From: Sphingomonas azotifigens NBRC 15497
GTDB lineage: Bacteria; Pseudomonadota; Alphaproteobacteria; Sphingomonadales; Sphingomonadaceae
Reading direction: 5' to 3'
Length of the DNA: 64,000 bases
Assembly (NCBI RefSeq): GCF_002091475.1
Contig: NZ_BCTR01000007.1
Coordinates: forward strand, 124,001-188,000
The notes below the pieces were generated by a model, which was given only the letters and a program-made list of their open reading frames with translations, was not told the DNA's origin and searched no databases. Below, in pieces: positions 7,061 through 16,312 of the stretch. The translations under genes and the position numbers were made by a program. Every line of letters starts with the position of its first letter. The stretch's first letter is position 1.

Positions 7061-9697
7061 TCAGAACTCCGCGCGCACCCCGAACAGGAAGGTGCGGCCG
7101 TAATAGTTGATCTCGCCGAAGCGGTTGGGATCGTCGTTATAGGTGTAGAGCTTGGCGCCCGAGAGGTTGATCGCCTCGACGCTGAGCTGGACGTTCGGCA
7201 GCAGCTTGTAGCCGATGCTGCCGTCGAGCGTGCCGAACGCCGCGGTGTAGGTCGGCGCCTGGGTGGTGCTGCCGGTGCCGGACAGGTAGCGGCCGCGCCA
7301 CACATAGGAGAGACGGGTCGAGATCGGGCCCTTCTCGTAGAAACCGACGAGATTGAAGCTGTTCTTCGACAGGCCGATCAGCTGGTCGACGATCGGCCGC
7401 GCGCCGGCGGTGTAGTTCGCCTTCACCGAGGTGTGGGTGTAGCTCGCCTGCATGCCCAGCCCGTCGAACGGTGCGGGCAGGAAGGTGAACACCTGGTTGT
7501 AGCCCGCCTCGACGCCGTACACCTTGGCATTGCCGCCATTGACCTGGGTCGAGAGCAGCACGGTGCCGCGGCCCGGGATGTCGATATTGACGTTCTGCGC
7601 GGTGATGTAATTGTCCATCGCCTTGTAGAACACCGCACCGGTGAGTGCGCCCTTGGGGTTGAAATACCATTCCAGGCCGCCGTCGAACTGGGTGGCGAGG
7701 AAGGGCAGCAGTTCCGGGTTGCCGCCGCTCGCGGTCGGCGCGTCGGTGGAGACGGTAATGCGCGGTGCGCTGTCGGTCACGTTCGGACGGGTGAGCACCC
7801 GGCTCGCGGCAAAGCGGGCGATCAGCGTCCTGGTCAGCTCGGCCTTGAGGTTGAAGCTCGGCAGCCAGTCGTTGAACGTCTTCGGATAGGCAACCGGCTT
7901 GGCGTCGGCGCCGACGCGCAGATAGCCGGTGGCGTTCTGGTCGGTATGGACATAGCGAATGCCGACATTGCCGGTGACGGGAACATCGCCGAGCGCGGTG
8001 CCGTAGTCGAGCCGGGCATAGGCCGAGGCGGTCTTCTCGGTCGTCTTGAACAGCGAGGCCTTGTCGCCGGTGGTGAGCGGCGCGTTGGCGAGCGTGTCGT
8101 TGAACAGCGCGTTGTAATAGGCCGAGGTGACCGGCACCAGGAAGTTGCGCGGGATGTTGCCGCTCACGCCCGACAGGAAGTCGTCGAAGGGCAGCTGCTC
8201 ATAGGCACCTGCTCCCAGCGAGCTGAGCGGCGCCGGCGGTGCCCCGGCGGGCTGGGTGACGTTATAGTCGCGGCGCCAATAGTCGCGCTTGCGCCAGTGA
8301 TATTCGGCACCGACGGCGACCCGGCGGAGGAAGCCGCCAACGTCGTACACGCCATCGAGGCGGGCGAACTTGTCCCAGTCCTTGCTGTTCTTCGGCGCGA
8401 TGTTGAAGGTGTAGAGCGAATAATTCGCCGGGTTGGTGAGGTCGACCGGGGTCGTCAGCGTCGGCAGGGTCTTGTAGCCGCCAGACGCATTGTAGGTGAG
8501 CGGCGCGATCAGATAGGCGCGGCTGCGCACCGTGCCTTCGGCGTTGCTCGGGTGGAAGCTGTGCGCCGACGACCAGTTGAGGTTGGCGGTGACGTGGAAG
8601 CGCTCATGGTTCCAGGTCTGCTTCAGGCCGATGGTCAGCAGGTCGTGGCGGTTGAGGCTGTATTCGCGGCTCGCCATGAAGCGGACATTGTTGATCGTCG
8701 CGCCGGTGACGGTATTGCCGCTGACCGTGTAGCCGGGCTGGATCACCGTGCCGGGATCGTCCGGATAGATGTCCATGCCGAACTCGTCATAGGCGACGTC
8801 GAGCCGCGTCGCGAGCACGTCGAGCGTGGTCTCGAGCTCGGGGGTCGGGCGCCACTGGGCCGAGACCATGCCCGAGATCCGCTTGCGATCCTCGGTCTCG
8901 ACGGTCGGACGGGTCCGGGTGGGGGTGTAGAGGCCCGAGGGGAGGGCGCCCTGCGCGTCCTTGAGATACTTGTCCTTGTTCCAGCCGAAATTCATGAAGC
9001 GGTCGTTGCGGACCGCCTTGCCCCAATATTGCGCGCCGACGAGGATGCCGAAGGTGTCGCCGAAGGTATGGCTGCCGATCAGCGTGGCGTTGGGCTTCAC
9101 CTTCTCGGTCTGGGTCGTATAGGTGCCGCGCAGATTGGCGGTGACCTTGTTGCCGACCTCGAACGGGCGGAAGGTGTGCACGTCGATATTGCCGCCCAGC
9201 GCGCCCTCGGTCATGTCCGAGGTGGGGGTCTTCACCACGTCGATGTTCGACACGAACTCGGCGGGCAGCATCTCGAAACGGAACTGGCGGCCGTTGGCGC
9301 CGCCATTCTCGATCAGGTCGTTGAGCGCGATCGGACGGCCGTTGAGCAATGTGCTCTGGAATTGCGGCCCGAGACCGCGCACCGAGACGTACAGGCCTTC
9401 ACCGCGCGGACGGGTGATCGCGACGCCGGTGACGAGCTGTAGCGCTTCCGCCACGTTCTGGGTGGGGAACTTGCCGATGTCGGTCGCGCTGATCGAATCG
9501 AGGCCATATTCGGCATGGCGCTTGGCATCGTTCGCCGCGCCGAGGCTGCGGGCATAGCTGCCATGGACGACGATTTCCTCGCCGCCGGCTTCGGTGCCGT
9601 CCTGCGGCGGGGTGGTCTGGGCATAGGCCGGCGCAAGCGCCGCCAGCGCGAGGGCGAGTGCCGAGGATGCGCGGAGCAGCGCAAACGGGGGTATCAT
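7061..9697 (-). CDS. TonB-dependent receptor (TonB-Xanth-Caul type)
   Basis: 878 residues; an outer-membrane beta-barrel that imports a ligand using TonB energy. From the ATG at 9697 (AGGGAGA upstream) there is a signal peptide ending near APAYAQ, then a TonB box-like EEIVVHG, a plug domain (ISATDIGKFPTQNVAEAL, VSVRGLGPQFQSTLLNGRP, EGALGGNIDVHTF) and a 22-strand-type barrel ending in the aromatic-rich C-terminus GRTFLFGVRAEF. The plug sequence is of the large alphaproteobacterial and xanthomonad subfamily often linked to carbohydrates. No glycosidase or permease lies beside it, so the ligand is unknown. The divergent AT-richer region 9698-9870 probably holds its promoter. Confidence 0.92.
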   Translation of the reverse strand: MIPPFALLRASSALALALAALAPAYAQTTPPQDGTEAGGEEIVVHGSYARSLGAANDAKRHAEYGLDSISATDIGKFPTQNVAEALQLVTGVAITRPRGEGLYVSVRGLGPQFQSTLLNGRPIALNDLIENGGANGRQFRFEMLPAEFVSNIDVVKTPTSDMTEGALGGNIDVHTFRPFEVGNKVTANLRGTYTTQTEKVKPNATLIGSHTFGDTFGILVGAQYWGKAVRNDRFMNFGWNKDKYLKDAQGALPSGLYTPTRTRPTVETEDRKRISGMVSAQWRPTPELETTLDVLATRLDVAYDEFGMDIYPDDPGTVIQPGYTVSGNTVTGATINNVRFMASREYSLNRHDLLTIGLKQTWNHERFHVTANLNWSSAHSFHPSNAEGTVRSRAYLIAPLTYNASGGYKTLPTLTTPVDLTNPANYSLYTFNIAPKNSKDWDKFARLDGVYDVGGFLRRVAVGAEYHWRKRDYWRRDYNVTQPAGAPPAPLSSLGAGAYEQLPFDDFLSGVSGNIPRNFLVPVTSAYYNALFNDTLANAPLTTGDKASLFKTTEKTASAYARLDYGTALGDVPVTGNVGIRYVHTDQNATGYLRVGADAKPVAYPKTFNDWLPSFNLKAELTRTLIARFAASRVLTRPNVTDSAPRITVSTDAPTASGGNPELLPFLATQFDGGLEWYFNPKGALTGAVFYKAMDNYITAQNVNIDIPGRGTVLLSTQVNGGNAKVYGVEAGYNQVFTFLPAPFDGLGMQASYTHTSVKANYTAGARPIVDQLIGLSKNSFNLVGFYEKGPISTRLSYVWRGRYLSGTGSTTQAPTYTAAFGTLDGSIGYKLLPNVQLSVEAINLSGAKLYTYNDDPNRFGEINYYGRTFLFGVRAEF

Positions 9698-9900
9698 GTT
9701 GGAATCTCCCTGGACCCTTATTGGTCTTTCGGGAGCGCCCCTAACGAGGAGTCGAAACGGCATCGCGTAAAATTGATTGCAATTCCGTGAAACTTGCAGC
9801 GGTGTTTGTTTCGATTACATGACGTTCCGCGAGCGCCTATGAAATCGTTTGTAATTTGACGCACGGGTCGGAGTCCTTCCGCGCTGAGGCGAGACCTGGC

Positions 9901-10065
9901 TTAGCGGCCGGCGAGCCCGTCGGCGAAGCCGCGCTGGAAGTCGCGCAGATCCTGGTGCAGCGACGCCAGTGGATCGGCGGCGCCAAGCAGGAGGGCGCCG
10001 AGTGCCACGAACAGGACCAGCGTGCGGCGGCGACGCAGCGTGCGGGCGTCTGGAAGGTCGTGCAT
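9901..10065 (-). CDS. Small membrane protein, 54 residues
   Basis: The ATG at 10065 has an AGGAGAGG ribosome-binding site 6 nt upstream, which is why it is chosen over in-frame starts further out. The product has a basic N-terminus (RTLRRRRT), one membrane segment at about 14-29 (LVLFVALGALLLGAAD) and a short polar helix (HQDLRDFQRGFADGL). Orientation would be N-in by the positive-inside rule. Function is unknown. It sits between the TonB receptor and the rplKA terminator, in the same direction as both. Confidence 0.5.
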   Translation of the reverse strand: MHDLPDARTLRRRRTLVLFVALGALLLGAADPLASLHQDLRDFQRGFADGLAGR

Positions 10066-10157
10066 CCAAGCCTCTCCTGGGCGAGATCGCTGCGCCATTA
10101 TAGCGTATCTGGTTGCCGCGCGGAAGCCATGGGCGACGATCGGCGGCAAGCGCGCAA

Positions 10158-10190
10158 ACAAAAAGGGCCGGGGATCGCTCCCCGGCCCTT
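10158..10190 (-). terminator. Terminator after rplKA
   Basis: Arms AGGGCCGGGG and CCCCGGCCCT with a short loop at 10164-10189, followed on the minus strand by TTTTTGTTTG. It lies 26 nt beyond the rplA stop and ends the rplK-rplA unit, so rplJ is not on the same transcript. Confidence 0.88.
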
Positions 10191-10215
10191 TCCGTTTGTC
10201 TGGTTGCCGTGCGGC

Positions 10216-10908
10216 TTAGACGGTGGCGACTTCCGCCGTGTCCACCTTCACGCCCGGGCCCATCGACGAGGACAGCGCGACCTTCTTGAGGTACTTGCCC
10301 TTGGCGCCCGCCGGCTTGGCCTTGACGACCGCGTCGACCAGCGCGTCGAAGTTGCGGCGCAGGTCTTCGTTCGAGAAGCTCACCTTGCCGATGCCCGAGT
10401 GGATGATGCCGGCCTTTTCGACGCGGTATTCCACCTGACCGCCCTTGGCGGCCTTGACGGCCTCAGCGACGTTCAGGGTCACAGTGCCGAGCTTCGGGTT
10501 CGGCATCAGGCCCTTGGGGCCCAGCACCTTGCCGAGACGGCCGACCAGGCCCATCATGTCCGGGGTCGCGATGCAGCGATCGAAATCGATCGTGCCGCCC
10601 TGGATGGCTTCCATCAGGTCTTCCGCGCCGACGACGTCGGCACCGGCGGCCTTGGCTTCCTCGGCCTTGGCGCCGCGGGCGAACACGCCGACGCGAACGT
10701 CCTTGCCGGTGCCGGCCGGCAGCGTCACGACGCCGCGGACCATCTGGTCGGCGTGGCGCGGATCGACGCCGAGGTTCAGCGCGACTTCGATCGACTCGTC
10801 GAACTTGGCGGTCGCATACTGCTTCACCAGCGCGATCGCTTCATCGACGCCGTGCAGCTTGATGGGGTCGACGCTCCAGGTCTTCTGCTTCTTGGTCAGC
10901 TTTGCCAT
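10216..10908 (-). CDS. rplA: 50S ribosomal protein L1
   Basis: 230 residues, the usual length. L1 forms the mobile stalk at the ribosomal E site and in many bacteria represses its own operon. The family start [11 protein letters not shown], the region [21 protein letters not shown], the core [16 protein letters not shown] and the ending [14 protein letters not shown] are all present. The ATG lies 4 nt after the rplK stop, with its GGAGG site inside the end of rplK, so the two are translationally linked. A terminator follows. Confidence 0.98.
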   Translation of the reverse strand: MAKLTKKQKTWSVDPIKLHGVDEAIALVKQYATAKFDESIEVALNLGVDPRHADQMVRGVVTLPAGTGKDVRVGVFARGAKAEEAKAAGADVVGAEDLMEAIQGGTIDFDRCIATPDMMGLVGRLGKVLGPKGLMPNPKLGTVTLNVAEAVKAAKGGQVEYRVEKAGIIHSGIGKVSFSNEDLRRNFDALVDAVVKAKPAGAKGKYLKKVALSSSMGPGVKVDTAEVATV

Positions 10909-10912
10909 GGAA

Positions 10913-11344
10913 TCAGCCCTCCACCACTTCGAGGCCCATCGCGCGGGCCGAACCTTCGATGATCTTCGTCGCGGCGTCGATGTCGTTCGCGTTCAGGTCC
11001 TTCATCTTGACCTGGGCGATTTCCGACAGCTGCGAACGCTTGATCTTGCCTGCCACGACCTTGCCCGGCTCCTTCGAGCCCGACTTCAGGTTGACGGCCT
11101 TCTTCAGCAGATAGGTCGCCGGCGGGGTCTTGGTCTCGAACGAGAAGGAACGGTCCGCATAGACGGTGATGACGGTGGGGAGGGGCGTGCCCTTCTCGAC
11201 GTCGCCGGTCGCGGCGTTGAACGCCTTGCAGAATTCCATGATGTTCACGCCGCGCTGACCCAGAGCAGGGCCGATCGGCGGCGAGGGGTTTGCGGCGCCG
11301 GCAGCCACCTGCAGCTTGATATAGCCGGTAATCTTCTTAGCCAT
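10913..11344 (-). CDS. rplK: 50S ribosomal protein L11
   Basis: 143 residues from the ATG at 11344 ([12 protein letters not shown]). L11 forms the GTPase-associated centre with 23S rRNA and is needed for stringent activation by RelA. The Pro-rich N-terminal signature ([20 protein letters not shown]) and the RNA-binding C-terminal domain ([21 protein letters not shown]) are intact. An in-frame start 15 nt upstream is possible but adds residues not found in the family. In most bacteria nusG lies just upstream; here more than 6 kb of unrelated genes separates them. Confidence 0.98.
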   Translation of the reverse strand: MAKKITGYIKLQVAAGAANPSPPIGPALGQRGVNIMEFCKAFNAATGDVEKGTPLPTVITVYADRSFSFETKTPPATYLLKKAVNLKSGSKEPGKVVAGKIKRSQLSEIAQVKMKDLNANDIDAATKIIEGSARAMGLEVVEG

Positions 11345-11473
11345 GTCACTCTCTTTCAAGTCGAGCGGTACAAGCGACGGCCAGAGGCCGCCTCCCGCAT
11401 GGTTCCACCACGAATGCGTTGGAAGCCGGCGCCCTTAGCGGAAACGGGGGGCGGGGGCAAGGGGGGCGCAAAT

Positions 11474-11651
11474 TCCTCCCCGGGCGCAGCGCGGGGAGGG
11501 GGACCGCCGCCGCAGGCGGTGGTGGAGGGGCCGCGCCGCCAGGCGCGGGTTTCGGGTGGCGCGCGGGACACCGCCGCTGGCGCGGCGGCCCCTCCACCCC
11601 GCCGCGGGCGCGGCGCGGTCCCCCTCCCCTGCATGCGCAGGGGAGGATTTG
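11474..11651. repeat. GC-rich mosaic inverted repeat
   Basis: Two blocks in inverted orientation: left, GGGGGACCGCCGCCGC running into GGTGGTGGAGGGGCC; right, GGCCCCTCCACCCC running into GGTCCCCCTCCCC, each joined to a small hairpin of the CTCCCC/GGGGAG type. Together with 11345-11473 this fills the gap between rplK and the AI-2E gene. The same boxes recur at 18361-18511, so this is a dispersed family. Short open frames across it are low-complexity artefacts. Confidence 0.75.
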
Positions 11652-11652
11652 G

Positions 11653-12726
11653 TCACGGCGCCGTGTGCCCCGCCTCGCTGCCGCCGATATCGCCCTCGGC
11701 CACCCATTCGCGCCACAGCAGGACCAGCGCTGCCATCACCGCGGGGCCGACGAACAAGCCGAGCAGGCCGATCGTCTCCACGCCGCCCAGGATGCCGATC
11801 AGCACCCAGACAAAGGGCAGGCGGGTCGTGCCGCCGATCAGGGTCGGCCGCAGGAAATGGTCGATCACGAAGTTGAGCGCATAGCCGATTACCCCGACGA
11901 CGATCGCCGCCATCACCGCACCCTTGGCGAGCAGGAGCAGCAGCGCGAGCACCAGCACCACCGCGAGCCCGAACGGGATGATCGAGGCAAAGCCCGAGAA
12001 CAGGCCGAGCAGGATCGGGTGCGGCACGCCGCCGGCCAGGAACAGGATCGACATCAGGATGCCCTGCGCCAGCCCGAGCAGCACCATCCCGTCGACCGCG
12101 CCGCGCACCGCCGCGAAGATCTGACGGCCCAGCCGGTCGCCCGCATCGCCGAACGCGCGGGTGGCGCCGCGCTCGAGCTGGCGGACGATGGTGTCGCGGT
12201 CGCGCAGCAGGAAGAACAGCACGACCAGCGTGAACGCGAACACCACGACGCGGCGGACCAGCGTGTGGGTGAGCGCGCCCGAATGCGTCCGCCACAGCGA
12301 ATGGTCGAGCCGGCCGAACTCGGCAGCGGCGGCTTCGGGCGTGGCGAGGTGGAGCGTCCACCAGGCGGTGACTTCGCTCGATCCCCAGGGCAGGCGGGCG
12401 ACCCAGTCGGGGACCGGTACGCCGTGTGCGCGGGCATCGGCGATCCAGGCGGTGACCGCTTGCGCCTCGACCACCGCCTGGCTGATCGCGATCGACAGCG
12501 GGGTCAGCACGACGAGCAGCACGGCAAGGGTGAGCAGCGCGGCGACCAGCGCGGGGCGGGGCAGCCGCGCCGCCAGGCGGCTGCGCAGCGGCTCGACTCC
12601 GATCGCGAGCACGCCCGCCCAGAGGATCGCCGGCACGAAGGCCATGCCGATCCACAAGGCGGCGGCGGCGATGACGCCGGCGAGCACCACGCGGGCGCGG
12701 GTCTGGGCTTTGGTGGTGTGTGGCAT
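11653..12726 (-). CDS. AI-2E family transporter (PerM/YdiK type)
   Basis: 357 residues. The protein has paired membrane segments at the N-terminus (about 12-50 and 58-80), a central soluble region and a cluster of C-terminal membrane helices (VVVFAFTLVVLFFLLRD, IIPFGLAVVLVLALLLLLA, GLLGLFVGPAVMAALVLLW). The order, the RPTLIG motif and the GxxxxGLxGLFxGP ending are those of the AI-2E exporter superfamily. Members export varied small molecules or act in ion/proton exchange, so an autoinducer-2 role should not be assumed. The start at 12726 (MPHTTKAQ) is preferred to an upstream in-frame start that would overlap the divergent gene at 12852. Confidence 0.88.
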   Translation of the reverse strand: MPHTTKAQTRARVVLAGVIAAAALWIGMAFVPAILWAGVLAIGVEPLRSRLAARLPRPALVAALLTLAVLLVVLTPLSIAISQAVVEAQAVTAWIADARAHGVPVPDWVARLPWGSSEVTAWWTLHLATPEAAAAEFGRLDHSLWRTHSGALTHTLVRRVVVFAFTLVVLFFLLRDRDTIVRQLERGATRAFGDAGDRLGRQIFAAVRGAVDGMVLLGLAQGILMSILFLAGGVPHPILLGLFSGFASIIPFGLAVVLVLALLLLLAKGAVMAAIVVGVIGYALNFVIDHFLRPTLIGGTTRLPFVWVLIGILGGVETIGLLGLFVGPAVMAALVLLWREWVAEGDIGGSEAGHTAP

Positions 12727-12851
12727 GCGGGGTCCCCGGTTTGGCGCAGACACTGGCGCGCGCGCCCGCACCAGGCAAGGGGGCTGCCGTCGGACTGCAC
12801 GGTTTTGCCAATCCAGGGCCTCCGAACTGTCCAGAAGAAAGGGGGTAGCCA

Positions 12852-13883
12852 TTGTCGATACGAGAGAAAATCGAGAGGCGCGTGCTGAAGCGCCTGCTCG
12901 CGCTGGTGACCGCGGATTCGCGGCCGAACCTCAATGCGCTCAACAAAATCGTCAGAGAGGTCCGGATTCTGGAGTTGAACGTCAAGGCGTTCGGCTATGA
13001 ACTGGCGCACCGCATGGCGGCCGCGCTGCCGCCGCGGACGGACACGCAAGCCCATGTCATCGGGCTCGGGTGCAAGCCCTGCACCCAGGCCGACATTGAA
13101 AGCGACTGGCTTGCGCACTGGGCGGCGGAACTCAAGGCGCCGGTGCTCTACCATCGCAAGCTCTGGGAACTGGCCTATGTGCTGCAGGCTTTGTTCGAGC
13201 ATGGCCACCTGAGGGACGGTGCGCGTGGGCTGGGCTTTGGCTGCGGCGCGGAACCGATCCCGAGCTATCTCGCTGCGCAGGGCCTGTTCGTGACGGCCAC
13301 CGACGCAGCCGGCGAGGCGGCGGCGGCGGGGGGCTGGATCGAAAGCGGCCAGCATCTCGGCTCGGCGGCAGCGCCGTTCCTGCCGCATCTCGTCGATCGC
13401 GAACGGTTCGATCGCTTCGTCACGGTCGACACCGTCGACATGAATGCCGTGCCCGATCGCCTGCAGGGCTATGACTTCTGCTGGTCGATCTGCGCGCTGG
13501 AGCATCTCGGCAGCATCGAGGCAGGGCTGCGCTTCATCGAGCGTTCGCTCGCCACGCTGCGGCCCGGCGGCACGGCGGTGCACACGCTCGAACTGAACGT
13601 CGACGCGGAGGGGCCCACCATCGACAATTGGGGCACGGTATTGTTCCAGCGCAAGCATCTCGAAGCGTTCGCGGCGCGCATGGCCGCTGCGGGCGTCCAG
13701 GTGGCGCCGATGGCGTTCGACTTCGGCAACCAGCCGATGGACAGGTTCATCGATCTTCCGCCCTGGCTCCACGACATGTCCGAGCCGGAACGGCGCCGCC
13801 TCGGCGATGAGCGCCATCTGAAGCTGTCGATCGACGGCTTCGCCTGCACCTCCTTCGGCTTGATCCTTCGAAAGGCGGCATGA
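12852..13883 (+). CDS. SAM-dependent methyltransferase-like protein
   Basis: 343 residues from a TTG start preceded by GGGGG. The N-terminal 80 residues are helical. Residues about 125-150 have a class I methyltransferase glycine loop (LGFGCGAEPIPSYLA) and an acidic end of strand 2 (VTATD). A following segment, SICALEHLGSIEAGL, matches the post-motif region of sugar or cell-surface methyltransferases, and LRPGG marks motif III. These proteins often sit in polysaccharide clusters, but no glycosyltransferase is nearby. It is divergent from the AI-2E gene with a 125-nt shared promoter region. The substrate is unknown. Confidence 0.75.
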   Translation: MSIREKIERRVLKRLLALVTADSRPNLNALNKIVREVRILELNVKAFGYELAHRMAAALPPRTDTQAHVIGLGCKPCTQADIESDWLAHWAAELKAPVLYHRKLWELAYVLQALFEHGHLRDGARGLGFGCGAEPIPSYLAAQGLFVTATDAAGEAAAAGGWIESGQHLGSAAAPFLPHLVDRERFDRFVTVDTVDMNAVPDRLQGYDFCWSICALEHLGSIEAGLRFIERSLATLRPGGTAVHTLELNVDAEGPTIDNWGTVLFQRKHLEAFAARMAAAGVQVAPMAFDFGNQPMDRFIDLPPWLHDMSEPERRRLGDERHLKLSIDGFACTSFGLILRKAA

Positions 13884-14084
13884 CGGTGCGGTGAGTATGA
13901 TAGGGCGGGCGGTTTTCTGGCTTTGGATCGATACCAGTTCCCGCGCGCTTCGGGCGCCCACAGGCCTTCGATCGGCTTCGTCGCAGCCCACTGAACCAAA
14001 TAAGTCCTTCAACGGTTTGAGCAAAGTCCGCGCAGTCGGTGCATTGCTGTGCTGCGGGCGGACCATCGTTTGAGAGGAATGGGC

Positions 14085-14396
14085 ATGAAACGGATCATCA
14101 TCGCCGCCGCCGTCGCCGCGCTGGCGACGACCGGCGCCGCCGCGCAGAGCAGCGGCCAGTCGGGCTCGCACAACCCGGTGGTGAAGGACGGCACCGCGCA
14201 CCACGTCGCGACCCCCGCCAAGGGCCACAGCTCCTTCACCGAAGACCAGGCCAAGGGCCGTCTCGCCAAGGCGGGCTATACCAATGTCACCGGCCTGAAG
14301 GGCACGCCGAACGGTGCCTGGCAGGGCATGGCGACCAAGAACGGCAAGCAGGTGACCGTGACGCTCGACTACAAGGGCAACATCACCGCGCGCTAA
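14085..14396 (+). CDS. Small secreted PepSY-like protein
   Basis: 103 residues. A signal peptide (MKRIIIAAAVAALATTGAAA) is followed by a polar stretch, then SFTEDQAKGRLAKAGYTNVT with GAWQGMA and KQVTVTLDYKGNI. That is the helix-then-three-strand pattern of PepSY-type domains, where the helix holds DQAK--L---GY. Such proteins are periplasmic and of poorly defined role. The ATG at 14085 is chosen because GAGAGG lies upstream and it begins a perfect signal peptide. It precedes the stress-type protein at 14424 by 27 nt and is probably in one operon with it. Confidence 0.75.
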   Translation: MKRIIIAAAVAALATTGAAAQSSGQSGSHNPVVKDGTAHHVATPAKGHSSFTEDQAKGRLAKAGYTNVTGLKGTPNGAWQGMATKNGKQVTVTLDYKGNITAR

Positions 14397-14423
14397 CCCC
14401 CCGATTTCTGCAGGAGAAATGCC

Positions 14424-15032
14424 ATGAGCCGGACCATTACGCGCCTGTTCGACGAGTATTCGGATGCCAAGTCTGCGGTGAACGAGCTCGAGCGGCTGGG
14501 CGTGCCGCACAGCGATCTCAGCATCATCGCCAACAACACCCATGGCGACCATGACGTGAGCGACGTCAACGCGCATGGCGACGTCAGCCGCGGCGCCTCG
14601 ACCGGCGCGGCGCTGGGCGGCGTCGGCGGCCTGCTTGCGGGCCTCGGCCTGCTGGCGATCCCGGGGCTCGGCCCGATCGTGGCGGCGGGCTGGCTCGCCT
14701 CGACCGCGGCCGGTGCGGCGATCGGCGGCGTCGGTGGCGCGGCGACCGGCAGCATCGTCGGCGCGCTCAAGAATGCCGGCGAGAGCGAGGAGGACGCGAA
14801 CGTCTATTCCGAAGGCGTGCGCCGCGGCGGCACGCTGGTGAGCGCGCGCGTGGAAGACTCGCTGGCACCCGAAGCCGAGGCGGTGCTCAACCGTCGCGGC
14901 GTCAATGCGGCGACGCGCGGCGCGGCCTATCGCCAGTCGGGCTGGACCGCGTTCGACGACAAGGCGCCCGCCTATACCCGCGACGAGATCGAGCGCGAGC
15001 GCAGCGCCTATCGCGAGCCGACGGTGCTCTGA
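14424..15032 (+). CDS. General stress protein 17M/YflT-like with glycine-zipper segment
   Basis: 202 residues. Residues 1-38 (ITRLFDEYSDAKSAVNELER, SDLSIIANN) resemble the YflT/general stress protein 17M fold. The middle, about 58-116, is a Gly/Ala-rich hydrophobic stretch (GAALGGVGGLLAGLGLLAIP) that could insert as one or two glycine-zipper helices. The rest is hydrophilic and ends in a charged region. Homologs are commonly induced by general stress. A CAGGAGAA site precedes the ATG. It follows the PepSY-like gene and is closed by a strong terminator at 15057. Confidence 0.8.
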   Translation: MSRTITRLFDEYSDAKSAVNELERLGVPHSDLSIIANNTHGDHDVSDVNAHGDVSRGASTGAALGGVGGLLAGLGLLAIPGLGPIVAAGWLASTAAGAAIGGVGGAATGSIVGALKNAGESEEDANVYSEGVRRGGTLVSARVEDSLAPEAEAVLNRRGVNAATRGAAYRQSGWTAFDDKAPAYTRDEIERERSAYREPTVL

Positions 15033-15056
15033 GGTCTCGCACCTCGATTCAAGGAA

Positions 15057-15085
15057 AGCCGGGGGCTTCTCCCCCGGCTTTTTTG
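15057..15085 (+). terminator. Terminator after the stress-protein operon
   Basis: A perfect 9-bp stem, AGCCGGGGG and CCCCCGGCT, with loop CTTCT, followed by six T residues. It lies 24 nt after the stop codon at 15032. Confidence 0.92.
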
Positions 15086-15132
15086 TGCCGGCGCCATTTC
15101 GAGGCGAAGGCCCCCGCGATAGGATGCGCGGG

Positions 15133-15828
15133 ATGACTGGCTTCGATCCGCTCGACTTCCCGGCCCGCTCGGCGCTTCACGGGCGCCATGCCCGCTTCGC
15201 GATCGTCGCGGGCGGCGCGCGGCGCTACGACCCCGACGTGGGCGTTTTCGCGACCCTCGACGCGCCGACCCCGGAAGCACTGGCGGGGCTCGCCACGCTG
15301 GTCGCCGCGTACGGCGACGTGGCCTTCCTCGAAGCCGAGGCGCCGCCGGTCGCGCCGGGGCTGCGGGTGGTGTCGCAGGATCTCGGCGTGCAGATGGTCG
15401 GCAGGGACTCGCGGCCGGCTACGATCCCGGACGTGCCGATCCGCACGCTCGGCGCGGCCGATGCCGGCGCGATGCTGGCGCTCGCCACGCTGACCGAGCC
15501 GGGGCCGTTCTTCGCCCGTACCCACGAGTTGGGGACCTTTCTCGGGATCGAGCAGGACGGTCGCCTGCTCGCCATGGCGGGCGAACGGATGAAGCCGGAC
15601 GGGTTCACCGAGATCAGCGGCGTGTGCACCCATCCGGACGCGCGCGGGCGGGGCTATGCACGGGCGCTGATCTCCGCCGTCGCCGATGCCATCCGCGCGC
15701 GCGGCGAGGTGCCGTTTCTCCACGCCTATGCCAGCAACGAAGGCGCGATCGCGCTCTACCGATCGCTCGGCTTCGTGCTTCGACGCGAGGTGCTGATGAC
15801 TCGGCTGGGGCCCGCCGATCCGCGCTGA
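15133..15828 (+). CDS. GNAT-family N-acetyltransferase
   Basis: 231 residues. The C-terminal half is a GNAT domain: FTEISGVCTHPDARGRGYAR holds motif A with the acetyl-CoA-binding R/G-x-x-G-x-G/A loop, and VPFLHAYASNEGAIALYRSLGF is motif B. The N-terminal half is a degenerate GNAT-like domain, as in the FR47/two-domain subgroup. The acceptor cannot be predicted. ATGs at 15124 and 15133 are both possible; the second has better spacing to AGG. The gene stands alone between a terminator and a convergent gene. Confidence 0.82.
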   Translation: MTGFDPLDFPARSALHGRHARFAIVAGGARRYDPDVGVFATLDAPTPEALAGLATLVAAYGDVAFLEAEAPPVAPGLRVVSQDLGVQMVGRDSRPATIPDVPIRTLGAADAGAMLALATLTEPGPFFARTHELGTFLGIEQDGRLLAMAGERMKPDGFTEISGVCTHPDARGRGYARALISAVADAIRARGEVPFLHAYASNEGAIALYRSLGFVLRREVLMTRLGPADPR

Positions 15829-15848
15829 ACGGCGGGCGTGCGGTGATC

Positions 15849-16265
15849 CTATCGCCGGCGGGCCGGGCTGCGCCGGAAGAGCGACGCGCCCTCGGGATCG
15901 GGGAACAGGATGCGGCTCGGCCGGGGCAGTGTGTCGAGCCGCAGCGGGCGCGGCGGCCGGTTGCCGGCGGTTTCGATGCCCGTGTTCAGCGTGCCGACGT
16001 AGCGGTCCGGCAGCAGATAGGGCCCGCGCGCGTCGCGCAGCACGACATAGTCGGCCAGGCGGGCATCGTTCGCGTACAGGCTGCCACCACGCAGCGTGAT
16101 CGCGCCGCAGCAGTCGCTGGCATAGTCGCCGTCGGCGGCATCATAGGGCAGCGACGGCGTCCGACGCGCCCAGAAAACCAGGGCAACCGCGACCAGGACC
16201 AGGATGGCGGCAAGCGCGATCCAGGCGCGGCGCGCATTCGGCAACAGCAATGATCGTGCGTCCAT
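15849..16265 (-). CDS. Hypothetical single-TM periplasmic-facing protein
   Basis: 138 residues from the ATG at 16265, which has GAGGAA directly upstream. One membrane segment lies at about 15-34 (AWIALAAILVLVAVALVFWA). The remainder is likely periplasmic and beta-rich, with a CC pair (YASDCCGAITLRGG) and a strand pattern ending in a Pro/Arg-rich tail. No known domain is recognised. Its promoter region carries a 25-bp element also found in front of the PadR gene at 17317-17341, so PadR may control it. Confidence 0.6.
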   Translation of the reverse strand: MDARSLLLPNARRAWIALAAILVLVAVALVFWARRTPSLPYDAADGDYASDCCGAITLRGGSLYANDARLADYVVLRDARGPYLLPDRYVGTLNTGIETAGNRPPRPLRLDTLPRPSRILFPDPEGASLFRRSPARRR

Positions 16266-16312
16266 TTCCTCACCCTCCACCAGCCGATCTCCTGTCGGCA
16301 AGGGCAATCACG

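Noticed and set aside
6866..9442. Plus-strand open frame of 858 codons over the first TonB receptor
   Set aside because: Antisense shadow; the minus-strand product has plug motifs and a C-terminal barrel signature.
11346..11634. Short Pro/Arg/Ala-rich open frames in the rplK upstream gap
   Set aside because: They read through a GC-rich inverted repeat, are low complexity and lack initiation sites.
13990..14017. Possible EcfG-type stress promoter (TGAAC, 16 nt, CGGTT) before the stress-protein operon
   Set aside because: The -35 lacks the first G and the -10 differs from CGTT; it is suggestive given the downstream gene type but too weak to list.
12504..14576. Very long minus-strand open frame of 690 codons opposite the methyltransferase-like gene
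   Set aside because: Its composition is what antisense of GC-rich coding sequence gives, and the plus strand carries recognisable motifs, ribosome-binding sites and signal peptides over the same DNA.
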